64,000 nucleotides of DNA from Parapedobacter sp037190485 (GTDB lineage Bacteria; Bacteroidota; Bacteroidia; Sphingobacteriales; Sphingobacteriaceae), in the NCBI GenBank assembly GCA_037190485.1, contig JBBCJB010000017.1:124001-188000 (forward strand), in the 5' to 3' direction. Position 1 is the stretch's first letter, and each line of letters opens with the position of its first letter. Both the position numbers and the translations under genes were made by a program. The notes under the pieces are model-generated. The model did not search any database. It saw only the letters and a list, made by a program, of their open reading frames with translations, and was not told the DNA's origin. Shown in pieces: positions 31,123-40,265 of the stretch.

Positions 31123-32118
31123 ATGAGTTCGACACCGATAACGAAAGAGACCTATTTGGAGTGGTACAAGTCCATACTGCTCATGCGCAAATTTGAAGAG
31201 AAGGCCGGACAGCTCTACGGACAGCAGAAAATCAGGGGGTTTTGCCACCTGTACATCGGCCAGGAAGCCGTGGTAGCGGGCGCGATGTCCGTATTGCGGC
31301 CGGAAGATTCGATGCTGACGGCCTACCGCGACCACGCACACGCCATTGCCAAGGGCATATCGGCCAATGCCGCCATGGCCGAGCTGTACGGCAAGGCCAC
31401 GGGGTGCTCCAAGGGAAAGGGCGGATCGATGCACTTCTTCAGCAAAGAACATAAATTCATGGGTGGCCACGGCATCGTGGGCGGACAGATCCCGCTGGGT
31501 GCCGGCATCGCATTCGCGGAAAAATACAACGGTACCGACAACGTATGCGTATGCTACATGGGCGATGGCGCGGTACGGCAAGGGGCATTCAATGAAGCCC
31601 TGAACATGGCCATGCTGTGGAAACTGCCCGTCATTTTCGTATGCGAGAACAACGGCTACGCCATGGGTACCTCGGTAGCCCGCACCACCAACATGCTCGA
31701 CATCTACAAGATGGGGCTCGGCTTCGACATGCCTAGCGCACCCGTCGACGGCATGGACGTGGTGGCCGTGCACAACGCCATGGACGAGGCGGTGCAACGC
31801 GCCCGCAGCGGCGAAGGCCCGACATTCCTCGAGATGCGCACCTACCGTTACAAAGGCCACTCGATGTCCGACCCGGCGAAATACCGGACCAAGGAAGAGT
31901 TGGAGGAATACAAGGGCCGCGACCCGCTGATCACCACCAAAGCCGCCATCGTGGACAAGAAGTACGCAGATGAGGAATGGTTCGCCAAGGTGGATGCCGA
32001 CGTGAAGAAAACGATCGATGAATGCGTGAAGTTCGCGGAAGAATCGCCCTATCCCGAGGTGGAAGAGCTCTACAAGGATGTCTACGTCCAAGCCGACTAC
32101 CCGTACATCACCGATTGA
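31123..32118 (+). CDS. pdhA: pyruvate dehydrogenase E1 component, alpha subunit
   Basis: A 331-residue E1-alpha protein. The thiamine diphosphate motif GDGAVRQGAFNEALNMAMLW ends with CENNGYAMGT, the usual GDG to NN span. The conserved phosphorylation-loop region YRYKGHSMSDPAKYR is present near residue 245. With PdhB it decarboxylates pyruvate and passes the acetyl group to the lipoyl arm of PdhC. The E2 gene follows 56 bp later, whereas the E1-beta gene lies about 8 kb away, at 42101. Confidence 0.96.
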   Translation: MSSTPITKETYLEWYKSILLMRKFEEKAGQLYGQQKIRGFCHLYIGQEAVVAGAMSVLRPEDSMLTAYRDHAHAIAKGISANAAMAELYGKATGCSKGKGGSMHFFSKEHKFMGGHGIVGGQIPLGAGIAFAEKYNGTDNVCVCYMGDGAVRQGAFNEALNMAMLWKLPVIFVCENNGYAMGTSVARTTNMLDIYKMGLGFDMPSAPVDGMDVVAVHNAMDEAVQRARSGEGPTFLEMRTYRYKGHSMSDPAKYRTKEELEEYKGRDPLITTKAAIVDKKYADEEWFAKVDADVKKTIDECVKFAEESPYPEVEELYKDVYVQADYPYITD

Positions 32119-32174
32119 GGCCACAACAGTTAAAGCAGACGAACGTAAAATACGAGGATTAACCGCAAGATAAG

Positions 32175-33899
32175 ATGGCTGAAGTAGTAAAAATGCCCAA
32201 GATGAGTGACACCATGACCGAAGGGGTCATCGCGAAGTGGCACAAGAAAGTAGGCGATAAAGTCAGTTCCGGCGATTTGATAGCGGAGGTGGAAACCGAT
32301 AAAGCCACCATGGATTTCGAATCTTACCAAGAAGGGACGCTGTTGTATATCGGCCCCAAAGAAGGTGAGGCCGTACCGGTAGACGCCGTGATCGCGGTCT
32401 TGGGCGAAGAAGGGGAAGATTACCAAGCGTTGCTGGACGGGGAAGGTGACGGCGGCGGCGCGAAGAAAGCAGAAAGCGATAGCAAACCTGCGAAAAAGGA
32501 ATCGAAGGCCGACGAAACGGAAGAGGCCGCGGAAAGCGAAGCGGGTGATGAAAGCGGAGACGAAGATGCGGAGGACGGCGAAGCCGTAACCGCCGAGTCA
32601 TTGGGCGCCACGGTGATCACCATGCCGCTGCTGAGCGATACGATGACCGAGGGCGTCATCGCCGAATGGCACTTCAAGGTGGGCGACGCCATCAAGAGCG
32701 ACGATGCCATCGCCGACGTGGAGACCGACAAAGCCACGATGGAAGTGACCGCGTATGCAGACGGCACACTACTCTATATAGGCGTAGAGAAAGGCCAAGC
32801 GGCCAAAGTGAACGACATCATCGCGATCGTCGGCAAGGAGGGGACAGACGTGGCGCCGTTATTGAAGCAATCCACTTCCGGAAAAAGCAAGAAATCACAA
32901 GGATCGGCGACTGGCGACGCTAAAACGGAAGCAGCCGACGATTCGGCACCATCCGCCAAGCCAGACGCCCCCGCCGCGGAGTCGACCGACGACGCCCGGG
33001 TGAAGGCCTCGCCCCTGGCGCGCAAGATCGCCAAGGACAAAGGCATCAGCCTCGGCGATGTCAAGGGTTCCGGCGATAGCGGACGCATCATCAAGAAGGA
33101 CGTGGAATCCTTCACGCCCGCCGCCAAAGCGGAAAAGCCCGCCGCTGCGGCGCAGCCTGCCGCGGCACCTGCCGAAGCCAAGGCGACGACCATCAGCATC
33201 CCGCAATACGTGGGCGAAGAACGCTATACCGAAAAGCCCGTCAACCAAATGCGCAAGACGATCGCCAGACGGCTATCGGAAAGCCTGTTCACCGCACCGC
33301 ATTTCTACCTGACGATCCAAGTGGACATGGACAGCGCGATCGCGGCCCGGACCAAGATCAACGAAGTGGCCCCCGTCAAGGTTTCCTACAACGACTTGGT
33401 CATCAAGGCAGCAGCCGTGGCGTTGAAACAACACCCCGCCGTGAACTCGTCTTGGTTGGGCGACAAGATCCGCTATAACGAACACGTCAATGTGGGCGTG
33501 GCCGTGGCCGTCGAGGATGGGCTGCTGGTTCCGGTGGTGCGTTTCGCCGATGGCAAGAGCCTTTCGCATATCTCTGCGGAGGTGAAGGATTTCGCGCAAC
33601 GCGCCAAGAACAAGAAGCTGCAACCGGCCGATTGGGAAGGCTCCACCTTTACGGTGTCTAACCTCGGCATGTTCGGCATCGACCAGTTCACGGCCATCAT
33701 CAACCCGCCGGATGCCTGCATCCTCGCGGTAGGCGGCATCCAGCAGGTACCCGTGGTCAAAGACGGCGCCGTGGTACCCGGAAACATCATGAAACTCACG
33801 TTGAGCTGCGACCACCGAGCCGTTGACGGCGCCACGGGCGCCGCATTCCTGCAGACGCTCAAGTCGCTGCTGGAAGAACCGGTACGGATACTGGCGTAA
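32175..33899 (+). CDS. pdhC: pyruvate dehydrogenase E2 component, dihydrolipoamide acetyltransferase
   Basis: A 574-residue E2 with two lipoyl domains, residues 1-78 and about 140-215, each with the lipoylated Lys in VETDKATM. Acidic and Ala/Pro-rich linkers separate them. The peripheral-subunit-binding domain is at about 275-312 (ASPLARKIAKDKGISLGDVK). The catalytic domain ends with the active-site SCDHRAVDG. It accepts acetyl groups from E1 and makes acetyl-CoA. A terminator follows the gene. Confidence 0.96.
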   Translation: MAEVVKMPKMSDTMTEGVIAKWHKKVGDKVSSGDLIAEVETDKATMDFESYQEGTLLYIGPKEGEAVPVDAVIAVLGEEGEDYQALLDGEGDGGGAKKAESDSKPAKKESKADETEEAAESEAGDESGDEDAEDGEAVTAESLGATVITMPLLSDTMTEGVIAEWHFKVGDAIKSDDAIADVETDKATMEVTAYADGTLLYIGVEKGQAAKVNDIIAIVGKEGTDVAPLLKQSTSGKSKKSQGSATGDAKTEAADDSAPSAKPDAPAAESTDDARVKASPLARKIAKDKGISLGDVKGSGDSGRIIKKDVESFTPAAKAEKPAAAAQPAAAPAEAKATTISIPQYVGEERYTEKPVNQMRKTIARRLSESLFTAPHFYLTIQVDMDSAIAARTKINEVAPVKVSYNDLVIKAAAVALKQHPAVNSSWLGDKIRYNEHVNVGVAVAVEDGLLVPVVRFADGKSLSHISAEVKDFAQRAKNKKLQPADWEGSTFTVSNLGMFGIDQFTAIINPPDACILAVGGIQQVPVVKDGAVVPGNIMKLTLSCDHRAVDGATGAAFLQTLKSLLEEPVRILA

Positions 33900-33922
33900 C
33901 GCCAAGCATGGATATTGAAAAG

Positions 33923-33948
33923 AGAGCCGCCCCGTTGCGGCTCTTTTT
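33923..33948 (+). terminator. intrinsic terminator after pdhC
   Basis: AGAGCCGC and GCGGCTCT pair around a 6-nt loop, followed by a T-run. Confidence 0.85.
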
Positions 33949-33966
33949 ATTTCCATGGGCAATCCG

Positions 33967-33974
33967 TATCTTTG
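33967..33974 (+). promoter_or_regulatory. promoter core of gcvP
   Basis: TATCTTTG, exact TAnnTTTG, 63 nt before the ATG at 34038. Confidence 0.5.
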
Positions 33975-34037
33975 CGCGCAGAAAGCTACCGCTTGCTGAC
34001 GCGCACCATGGATGCACCCGGGTAGTGAAAAGACCCC

Positions 34038-36920
34038 ATGAGTAAGATACATTTCCAAGAAAAATTCGAAGAGCGGCATATCGGCCCAAGCGCCGATGAA
34101 ACCGCCGCCATGCTGAGCACCGTGGGTGCCGCAAACATCGATCAACTCATCGACGAGACCGTTCCCGGCCAGATCCGGATGAAGGCTCCTTTGCACCTGC
34201 CCGACCCGCTCAGCGAGACCGGTTACCTGCGTAACATCAAGCTGGTGTCGGAGCAGAACAAGGTCTTCAAATCGTACATCGGCCAAGGATATTACGACGT
34301 GACGCTACCGACCGTCATCCAGCGGAATGTATTCGAGAACCCGGGCTGGTATACCCAGTATACCCCCTACCAAGCGGAAATCGCGCAAGGTCGTTTGCAG
34401 GCCCTATTGAACTTCCAGACCATGGTGATCGACCTCACCGGCATGGAAATCGCCAACGCCTCGCTGTTGGACGAGGCGACTGCTGCGGCCGAGGCCATGT
34501 TCATGCAGTACGGGCTCCGCAAGAACAAAACGGCCAGCACGTATTTCGTATCCGAAAATAGCTTCGCGCAAACGCTGGACGTATTGCGCACACGCGCCGT
34601 ATCCTACGGCATCACCCTGCAGGTGGGCGACCTGGCCGACATCCCGACCACCGACGACCTTTTCGGCGTATTGGTGCAATACCCGGCGGCAGACGGCACG
34701 CTGGCAGACTACCGCGCGCTTACGGAAAACCTCCACGAACGCGGGGTCTCCGTCTGTGCCGTGGCAGACCTGTTGAGCCTGGCCTTGCTCACGCCCCCGG
34801 GCGAGTGGGGAGCCGACGTGGTGGTGGGCAGCACGCAACGCTTCGGTATCCCGATGGGATTCGGGGGGCCACACGCGGCTTATTTTGCCACCAAAGATGC
34901 ATACAAACGCAACATCCCCGGCCGAATCATCGGGGTTTCGATCGATACCGAGGGCAACTATGCCTTGCGCATGGCCTTGCAGACGCGCGAGCAGCACATC
35001 CGCCGCGACAAGGCCTCATCCAACATCTGCACGGCGCAGGCCTTGTTGGCCATCATGGCCGGATTCTATGCCGCTTACCATGGTCCCAAAGGGCTGTTGG
35101 CCATCGCCGAGCGCATCCACGGCCTGGCGGCATTGCTAGACGGCGCGCTGCGGCAATTGGGCTATTCCCAATACAATGAAACGTATTTCGACACGTTGCG
35201 TGTCGAATTGGGTGAACTGGCGGGGCCGTTGCGTGCCGAAGCGCTCAACAACGAATTGAACCTACATTACACGGGTAGCATCGCCGGCATATCCATCGAC
35301 GAAACCACCACCTATGAAGATATCGTGACGCTGGTCCGGATTTTTGCCAAGTTCAAGGGAAAAACCATCAACGATGTCGACTTGGACGCGCTCGCCCAGG
35401 CAGCGCCTGCCGCAGTGCCCGCCGCGTTGCTACGCACCTCGGCCTACCTGACCCATCCGGTATTCAACAGCCACCACGCGGAACACGAGATGCTCCGTTA
35501 CATCAAGTCGTTGGAGACCAAAGACCTTTCCCTGTGCCACTCGATGATCCCGCTGGGATCATGCACGATGAAGCTGAACGCAACGACCGAGATGGTTCCC
35601 GTCACGTGGCCCGCATTCGGCGGACTGCATCCCTTTGCCCCGGCAGACCAAACCGGTGGATACATGCGGCTCATCGCCGAGCTGGACGAATGGTTGAGTG
35701 AGATCACCGGGTTCGCCAAGGTGAGCTTCCAACCCAATTCGGGCGCACAGGGCGAATACGCCGGGTTGATGGTGATCCGGGCCTACCACGAGAGCCGTGG
35801 CGAAAGCCATCGCAACGTGGTGCTCATCCCGGCTTCGGCCCACGGCACCAACCCCGCCTCGGCCAGCATGGCCGGCATGAACGTGGTGGTGGTGCGTTGC
35901 GACGAACGCGGCAACATCGATGTGGCCGACCTGCGCAACAAGGCCGAGGCCCATGCCGATAACCTGTCGGCGTTGATGGTTACGTATCCATCCACGCACG
36001 GCGTTTTCGAGGAACCCATCATCGAGATCTGTGACGTCATCCACCAATATGGTGGACAGGTGTATATGGACGGTGCCAACATGAATGCCCAGGTGGGCCT
36101 CACGAGTCCCGGCCTCATCGGTGCGGATGTGTGCCACCTCAACCTGCACAAGACATTCTGCATCCCGCACGGCGGCGGTGGACCGGGCATGGGACCCATC
36201 GGCGTTGCCGAGCACCTGGTGCCTTTCCTGCCTAACCACCAGGTGGTGTCCATCTCGGGGCCGCAGGGTATCGGCGCGGTGTCGGCCGCCCCGTGGGGAT
36301 CGGCATCGATCCTGTTGATATCCCATGCGTACATCGCCATGATGGGCGCAGCGGGGCTGACCAACGCGACCAAGTACGCCATCCTGAACGCCAACTACAT
36401 CAAGGCGCGACTTGAGCGCCACTATCCAGTACTGTATGCGGGCGCCAACGGCCGTTGTGCCCACGAGCTGATCCTGGACTGCCGGTCGTTCAAGAACGTC
36501 GGCGTGGAAGTGAGCGATATCGCCAAACGGCTGATGGACTATGGGTTCCACGCGCCTACCGTATCGTTTCCGGTGGCCGGTACCTTGATGGTCGAACCCA
36601 CCGAGTCGGAGCCGAAGGCCGAATTGGATCGCTTCTGTGATGCGCTCATCGCCATCCGCGAAGAGATCGCAGCCATTGAACAGGGCCAGTCCGACCCGGT
36701 AGACAACGCCTTGAAGCGTGCCCCGCACACCATCAACGTGGTCAGCGCAGACGTATGGGATCGCCCTTACACGCGCGCGCAGGCGGCATTTCCGCTGTCC
36801 TTTGTGCGCGAACACAAATTTTGGCCCTCCGTGGGGCGCGTCAACGACTCGCAGGGCGATCGCATGTTGATTTGCGCCTGCCCCCCGCTGAGCAGTTATG
36901 AAGAAATCGTAGAAGCATAA
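34038..36920 (+). CDS. gcvP: glycine dehydrogenase (decarboxylating), P protein
   Basis: A 960-residue fused P protein of full length, with both halves in one chain. The N-terminal half starts FEERHIGPSADETAAML. The PLP-binding Lys is in LNLHKTFCIPHGGGGPGMGP at about residue 710. It decarboxylates glycine and transfers the aminomethyl group to lipoylated GcvH in the cleavage system. The other gcv genes are not nearby, which is common in this phylum. TMEM220-like gene follows after 12 bp. Confidence 0.97.
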   Translation: MSKIHFQEKFEERHIGPSADETAAMLSTVGAANIDQLIDETVPGQIRMKAPLHLPDPLSETGYLRNIKLVSEQNKVFKSYIGQGYYDVTLPTVIQRNVFENPGWYTQYTPYQAEIAQGRLQALLNFQTMVIDLTGMEIANASLLDEATAAAEAMFMQYGLRKNKTASTYFVSENSFAQTLDVLRTRAVSYGITLQVGDLADIPTTDDLFGVLVQYPAADGTLADYRALTENLHERGVSVCAVADLLSLALLTPPGEWGADVVVGSTQRFGIPMGFGGPHAAYFATKDAYKRNIPGRIIGVSIDTEGNYALRMALQTREQHIRRDKASSNICTAQALLAIMAGFYAAYHGPKGLLAIAERIHGLAALLDGALRQLGYSQYNETYFDTLRVELGELAGPLRAEALNNELNLHYTGSIAGISIDETTTYEDIVTLVRIFAKFKGKTINDVDLDALAQAAPAAVPAALLRTSAYLTHPVFNSHHAEHEMLRYIKSLETKDLSLCHSMIPLGSCTMKLNATTEMVPVTWPAFGGLHPFAPADQTGGYMRLIAELDEWLSEITGFAKVSFQPNSGAQGEYAGLMVIRAYHESRGESHRNVVLIPASAHGTNPASASMAGMNVVVVRCDERGNIDVADLRNKAEAHADNLSALMVTYPSTHGVFEEPIIEICDVIHQYGGQVYMDGANMNAQVGLTSPGLIGADVCHLNLHKTFCIPHGGGGPGMGPIGVAEHLVPFLPNHQVVSISGPQGIGAVSAAPWGSASILLISHAYIAMMGAAGLTNATKYAILNANYIKARLERHYPVLYAGANGRCAHELILDCRSFKNVGVEVSDIAKRLMDYGFHAPTVSFPVAGTLMVEPTESEPKAELDRFCDALIAIREEIAAIEQGQSDPVDNALKRAPHTINVVSADVWDRPYTRAQAAFPLSFVREHKFWPSVGRVNDSQGDRMLICACPPLSSYEEIVEA

Positions 36921-36932
36921 ATCACCATCCCC

Positions 36933-37319
36933 ATGAAGGTTTTCAACATCATCGCTTGCGTCCTATTCGTATGCAGTGCGGCCTTGCAATACAACGATGA
37001 AGACCCGGTACTCTGGATCCCGCTTTACCTTTATGGGGCTTGGGTATGCTACCTCGCCGCAAAAGGCCGCTATATCCCGATGGCCTATGCCATCGGGATA
37101 GGCGTCTATGCCGCGTTCGTCATCTATTTCCTGGTATTCAAGCACGGCGTATTGGATTGGGTGCAGCACCATCCGGCCGGGGATCTCGTGAAAAGCATGA
37201 AGGCAGACCAACCCTGGATCGAGGAAACGCGCGAAGTCATGGGGCTACTGATCCTCATTGCCGTAATGCTCATCAATTGGCTGGTCGCTTCCGTTCGGAT
37301 GAAGAAAGCTAACCATTAA
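36933..37319 (+). CDS. transmembrane 220 family protein
   Basis: A 128-residue membrane protein with four predicted helices: about 4-19 (NIIACVLFVCSAALQY), 25-45 (LWIPLYLYGAWVCYLAA), 52-70 (YAIGIGVYAAFVIYFLVF) and 100-121 (VMGLLILIAVMLINWLV). The QYNDEDP motif after helix 1 is the conserved feature of TMEM220-like proteins. Function unknown. Its stop codon lies 4 bp before the MITE-like element. Confidence 0.8.
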   Translation: MKVFNIIACVLFVCSAALQYNDEDPVLWIPLYLYGAWVCYLAAKGRYIPMAYAIGIGVYAAFVIYFLVFKHGVLDWVQHHPAGDLVKSMKADQPWIEETREVMGLLILIAVMLINWLVASVRMKKANH

Positions 37320-37322
37320 AAA

Positions 37323-37502
37323 AGGTCACCTCTAAAAACCCCCTTTCTATTGCAAGCGGCTGCAAAAAACAATCTCTGCGTTGGCTGTCAAAATCTGTCC
37401 TCACCGTAGCGCTGCTACGATTCCGGTATATTTTGCCATCCGCCTTGATCTTGATTTTCTCGCTCGCTTTCATTGACAAAACGGAGTTTTTAGAAGTGAC
37501 CT
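37323..37502. mobile_element. MITE-like element with terminal inverted repeats and internal hairpin
   Basis: The ends AGGTCACCTCTAAAAACC (37323 on) and the complement of 37481-37502 (AGGTCACTTCTAAAAACTCC) match at 18 of the first 20 bases. Inside, a CGTAGC-G-CTGCTACG-centred pair of long arms (GGCTGTCAAAAT against ATTTTGCCATCC) lets the whole 180 bp fold back. No coding frame exists in it. This looks like a miniature inverted-repeat element moved by a transposase elsewhere. Target-site duplication is not clear. Confidence 0.65.
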
Positions 37503-37753
37503 AATGCTGGGATAACGTTGATTTAACACGACGCGGTCGCCCCGCGCCTAGAATGTTAAGAATTTTTAGGGGTGGCGGACACCCCCGCCAAATGGTTGCG
37601 GGAGCAACCCTAAACCACTCAAAGCCAACAAGCTATTTGATATTTTCTTTTTTTATTTTTTAGCTGCTTTTTTTTTGTCATCTTCGTTTCTCCGGGAAGT
37701 TATCAACATTTTTCCGGTCATTTATTGGATATCAACTTTTTAAGAAATAACGA
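37503..37753. other. AT-rich region before dnaA, possible replication origin
   Basis: No gene is seen. A long T/A-rich tract at about 37630-37680 is followed by TTATCAACA (37700-37708), one mismatch from the TTATCCACA DnaA box, and GATATCAAC near 37728. A weaker TTATCCC site is on the other strand near 37510. An origin is possible from the place beside dnaA, but the box count is low. Confidence 0.25.
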
Positions 37754-39181
37754 ATGGAAAAAACGAGCACGAGTGTATGGAACAGTTGTCTGCAAGTCAT
37801 CAAGGACAACATTCCTGCACAAAGTTACAAGACCTGGTTTGAACCCGTCAAAGCGGTACGATTAGAGGGAAACGTTTTGACCATTCAAGTGCCAAGTCTG
37901 TTTTTCTACGAGTGGCTGGAAGAGCACTACGTAGGGTTGCTGCGTAAAACCATCAAGAAACACCTCGGCGAAAACGGACGGCTGGAATACAACATCGTCG
38001 TCGAAAAATCATCCACCAGCAATCCATACACCACGAATATCCCCTCCAGTGGCAACGGTGGCGAGGCCAAGAAACAGTCCATCCCGATACCGGTGGCGTT
38101 GAACAAGGACATCAAGAATCCATTCGTGATCCCCGGGCTGAAGAAATTGCAAGTCGATCCGCAACTCAACCAACATTATACCTTCGACAATTTCATCGAA
38201 GGCGAGTGCAACCGGTTGGCACGGTCTGCCGGGTATGCCGTAGCCAGCAAACCCGGGGGCACCTCCTTCAATCCATTGATGATCTACGGTGGGGTGGGCT
38301 TGGGCAAAACACACCTGGCGCAGGCCATCGGCAACGAAATCAAGCGCAACCTGCCCGACAAGCTGGTCATCTATGTCTCGTGCGAGAAGTTCTGCCAGCA
38401 GTTCGTGGATTCACTGAAGAACAATACGATCAACGATTTCGTCAACTTTTACCAGGCCATGGATGTCATCATCATGGATGATGTGCACAATTTTGCCGGC
38501 AAGGAGCGGACGCAAGATATTTTCTTCCACATATTCAACCACTTACATCAATCAAGCAAGCAGATCATCCTCACCTCCGACAAGCCGCCGAAAGATCTTG
38601 CCGGACTGGAAGAACGGTTGCTGAGCCGCTTCAAATGGGGACTTTCGGCCGATATGCAGGTACCCGACCTGGAAACCCGCATGGCCATCCTGAAGAAGAA
38701 GATGTACTCGGATGGCATCGAACTGCCAGACAACGTGATTGAATACGTGGCCAACCAGATCGACAACAGCGTACGCGAACTGGAGGGCGCCATGGTTTCC
38801 CTGCTCGCTCAGGCTACGCTGAACAAGAAAGAGATCGACCTCAACCTGGCGAAATCCATGCTCAAGAATTTCATCAAGAACACGCAAAAGGAAATCTCGA
38901 TGGATTACATCCAGAAATTGGTGTGTGATTATTTCGAGGTGCCCGTAGAGATGGTCAAATCGAAACTGCGGAAACGCGAAATCGTGCAGGCCCGGCAAAT
39001 CTCGATGTACCTGGCCAAGAATCACACCAAGACTTCGTTGAAATCCATCGGCGCCTTTTTCGGGGGCCGGGATCACTCCACCGTGATCTATGCGTGCCAA
39101 ACGGTGGAAGACCTCATCGAAACCGACAAGAAATTCAAGGCATACGTGCAGGATATCCAGAAAAAGCTGAAGATTTCGTAA
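37754..39181 (+). CDS. dnaA: chromosomal replication initiator protein
   Basis: A 475-residue DnaA with all four domains: the N-terminal DnaB-contact domain (WNSCLQVIKDNIPAQSYKTWF), a short linker, the AAA+ domain with Walker A GGVGLGKTHLAQA and Walker B IIMDDVHNF, and the C-terminal DNA-binding domain with the signature FFGGRDHSTVIYAC. It binds origin boxes and melts the origin. The gene has a bidirectional terminator hairpin downstream. Confidence 0.97.
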   Translation: MEKTSTSVWNSCLQVIKDNIPAQSYKTWFEPVKAVRLEGNVLTIQVPSLFFYEWLEEHYVGLLRKTIKKHLGENGRLEYNIVVEKSSTSNPYTTNIPSSGNGGEAKKQSIPIPVALNKDIKNPFVIPGLKKLQVDPQLNQHYTFDNFIEGECNRLARSAGYAVASKPGGTSFNPLMIYGGVGLGKTHLAQAIGNEIKRNLPDKLVIYVSCEKFCQQFVDSLKNNTINDFVNFYQAMDVIIMDDVHNFAGKERTQDIFFHIFNHLHQSSKQIILTSDKPPKDLAGLEERLLSRFKWGLSADMQVPDLETRMAILKKKMYSDGIELPDNVIEYVANQIDNSVRELEGAMVSLLAQATLNKKEIDLNLAKSMLKNFIKNTQKEISMDYIQKLVCDYFEVPVEMVKSKLRKREIVQARQISMYLAKNHTKTSLKSIGAFFGGRDHSTVIYACQTVEDLIETDKKFKAYVQDIQKKLKIS

Positions 39182-39198
39182 GCGGCACCAGGTGCAAG

Positions 39199-39243
39199 AC
39201 GGAAAAGGCGATTCTGTCTATGGGAATCGCCTTTTCCGTTTCT
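39199..39243. terminator. bidirectional terminator between dnaA and the convergent DUF4890-like gene
   Basis: Perfect 16-bp arms ACGGAAAAGGCGATTC (39199-39214) and GAATCGCCTTTTCCGT (39224-39239) with A-rich and T-rich sides, so it can work in both directions. Confidence 0.85.
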
Positions 39244-39253
39244 GCTCGGTCGG

Positions 39254-39649
39254 TTATGAACCCCTGCCGCCCCTTGGGCCTCCGCCTTGGCGCATGCGGC
39301 TGGCCCGCTCCTCCACAATCTTCTCGTAGGCCTTCTTTTGCGTGGCGTCCAATACGGCCAGGATTTTCTGGTCGGTTTGGGTGCGCAGTTCACGCATTTT
39401 GCCCATCACCTGTTGCCGATCTTCGCCACCGCGCTCAAACGCCTGCCGCATGGCCTTGCCTTGCTCGAGCGAGTAGGCATAAACCGAATCCTTCTGCGCA
39501 GGCGAGAGTTTCAACTCCTTTTCCAATCGCTCAGCCGTTTGCTTCGCATTTTCCTCCGGATTGCCGAAGCCGCGGCCACCCCGCTGCTGGGCTACGGACA
39601 GCCCAGCTACCAGCAGCAACACGACCGTCATCAAGATACCTTGTTTCAT
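39254..39649 (-). CDS. exported Spy/DUF4890-like protein
   Basis: A 131-residue protein with a signal peptide (ILMTVVLLLVAGLSVAQQ). The mature part is a charged helical protein with an LTxxQ-like repeat: LEKELKLSPAQKDSVYAYSL and LDATQKKAYEKIVEER, the pattern of CpxP/Spy-like and DUF4890 proteins in Bacteroidota. The end is Arg/Gly-rich (QGGGPRGGRGS). A periplasmic stress or chaperone role is possible by analogy only. Confidence 0.75.
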   Translation of the reverse strand: MKQGILMTVVLLLVAGLSVAQQRGGRGFGNPEENAKQTAERLEKELKLSPAQKDSVYAYSLEQGKAMRQAFERGGEDRQQVMGKMRELRTQTDQKILAVLDATQKKAYEKIVEERASRMRQGGGPRGGRGS

Positions 39650-39715
39650 TTCCTTAATAGTTGAGTTATTACCGAAACGTAAGACGGCGTAGCGAGCGCG
39701 GAGGTTTAAGCCCCG

Positions 39716-40258
39716 TCAACGTAACAATGCTGCGACTTCCCGCCAGTTGTTCACACGCTCGTACCCCTCGATCAACAGGTTATGGGGCGACGTATAAAGC
39801 AATTTCCGTCCAACGAAAGGAGCCAGGTTCTTGATGCGGTCGTCGATCAGGATATCGGCCGAAATGATCTTCTCGCCGGTAAACAGGATGTTTGTCCAGG
39901 GGATGAACGGGAAATGCTCGCCCAACCAATCGAATTTATCTTCCAGCGAATTGCGGAACTCCATGGCCGCGGAGACCACATAGACATTGTATTTGGCCTG
40001 CAATCCGCGCACCGTTTCGACGGCGTCCGGCATGGGTCGGATGTCCCTGAAAAACCCTTTTTCATTGACATACACCCTCCACTGGTCCCGAAAACGCGCC
40101 GGCAGGTTTTCATGCAGTTCCGTTCCGGGTTGTTGATGCAAATCCATGGCAACGCCGTAATCACGGTTGAAGCGCGTCAGGAATTTATGGTGCGTGTCGG
40201 CCAACACCTCATCCATGTCGATGGCCAAGCGAGGTTTCTTCTGATTGTTTATGATCAT
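39716..40258 (-). CDS. 5'(3')-deoxyribonucleotidase-like HAD phosphatase
   Basis: A 180-residue HAD-superfamily protein. Motif I is IDMDEVLADT with the nucleophile and acid Asp; motif II lies at VVSAAMEFRNS; motif III/IV lies at LFTGEKIISADILIDDR. This fits the NT5C family, which dephosphorylates deoxynucleotides. It lies 7 bp downstream of lpxK on the same strand, so they are probably one operon, though there is no obvious shared pathway. Confidence 0.85.
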   Translation of the reverse strand: MIINNQKKPRLAIDMDEVLADTHHKFLTRFNRDYGVAMDLHQQPGTELHENLPARFRDQWRVYVNEKGFFRDIRPMPDAVETVRGLQAKYNVYVVSAAMEFRNSLEDKFDWLGEHFPFIPWTNILFTGEKIISADILIDDRIKNLAPFVGRKLLYTSPHNLLIEGYERVNNWREVAALLR

Positions 40259-40265
40259 GATATCG

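Noticed and set aside
31042..32124. 360-codon minus-strand frame
   Set aside because: Antisense shadow of pdhA, with a His/Val-rich product.
35559..36815. 418-codon minus-strand frame
   Set aside because: Antisense shadow of gcvP.
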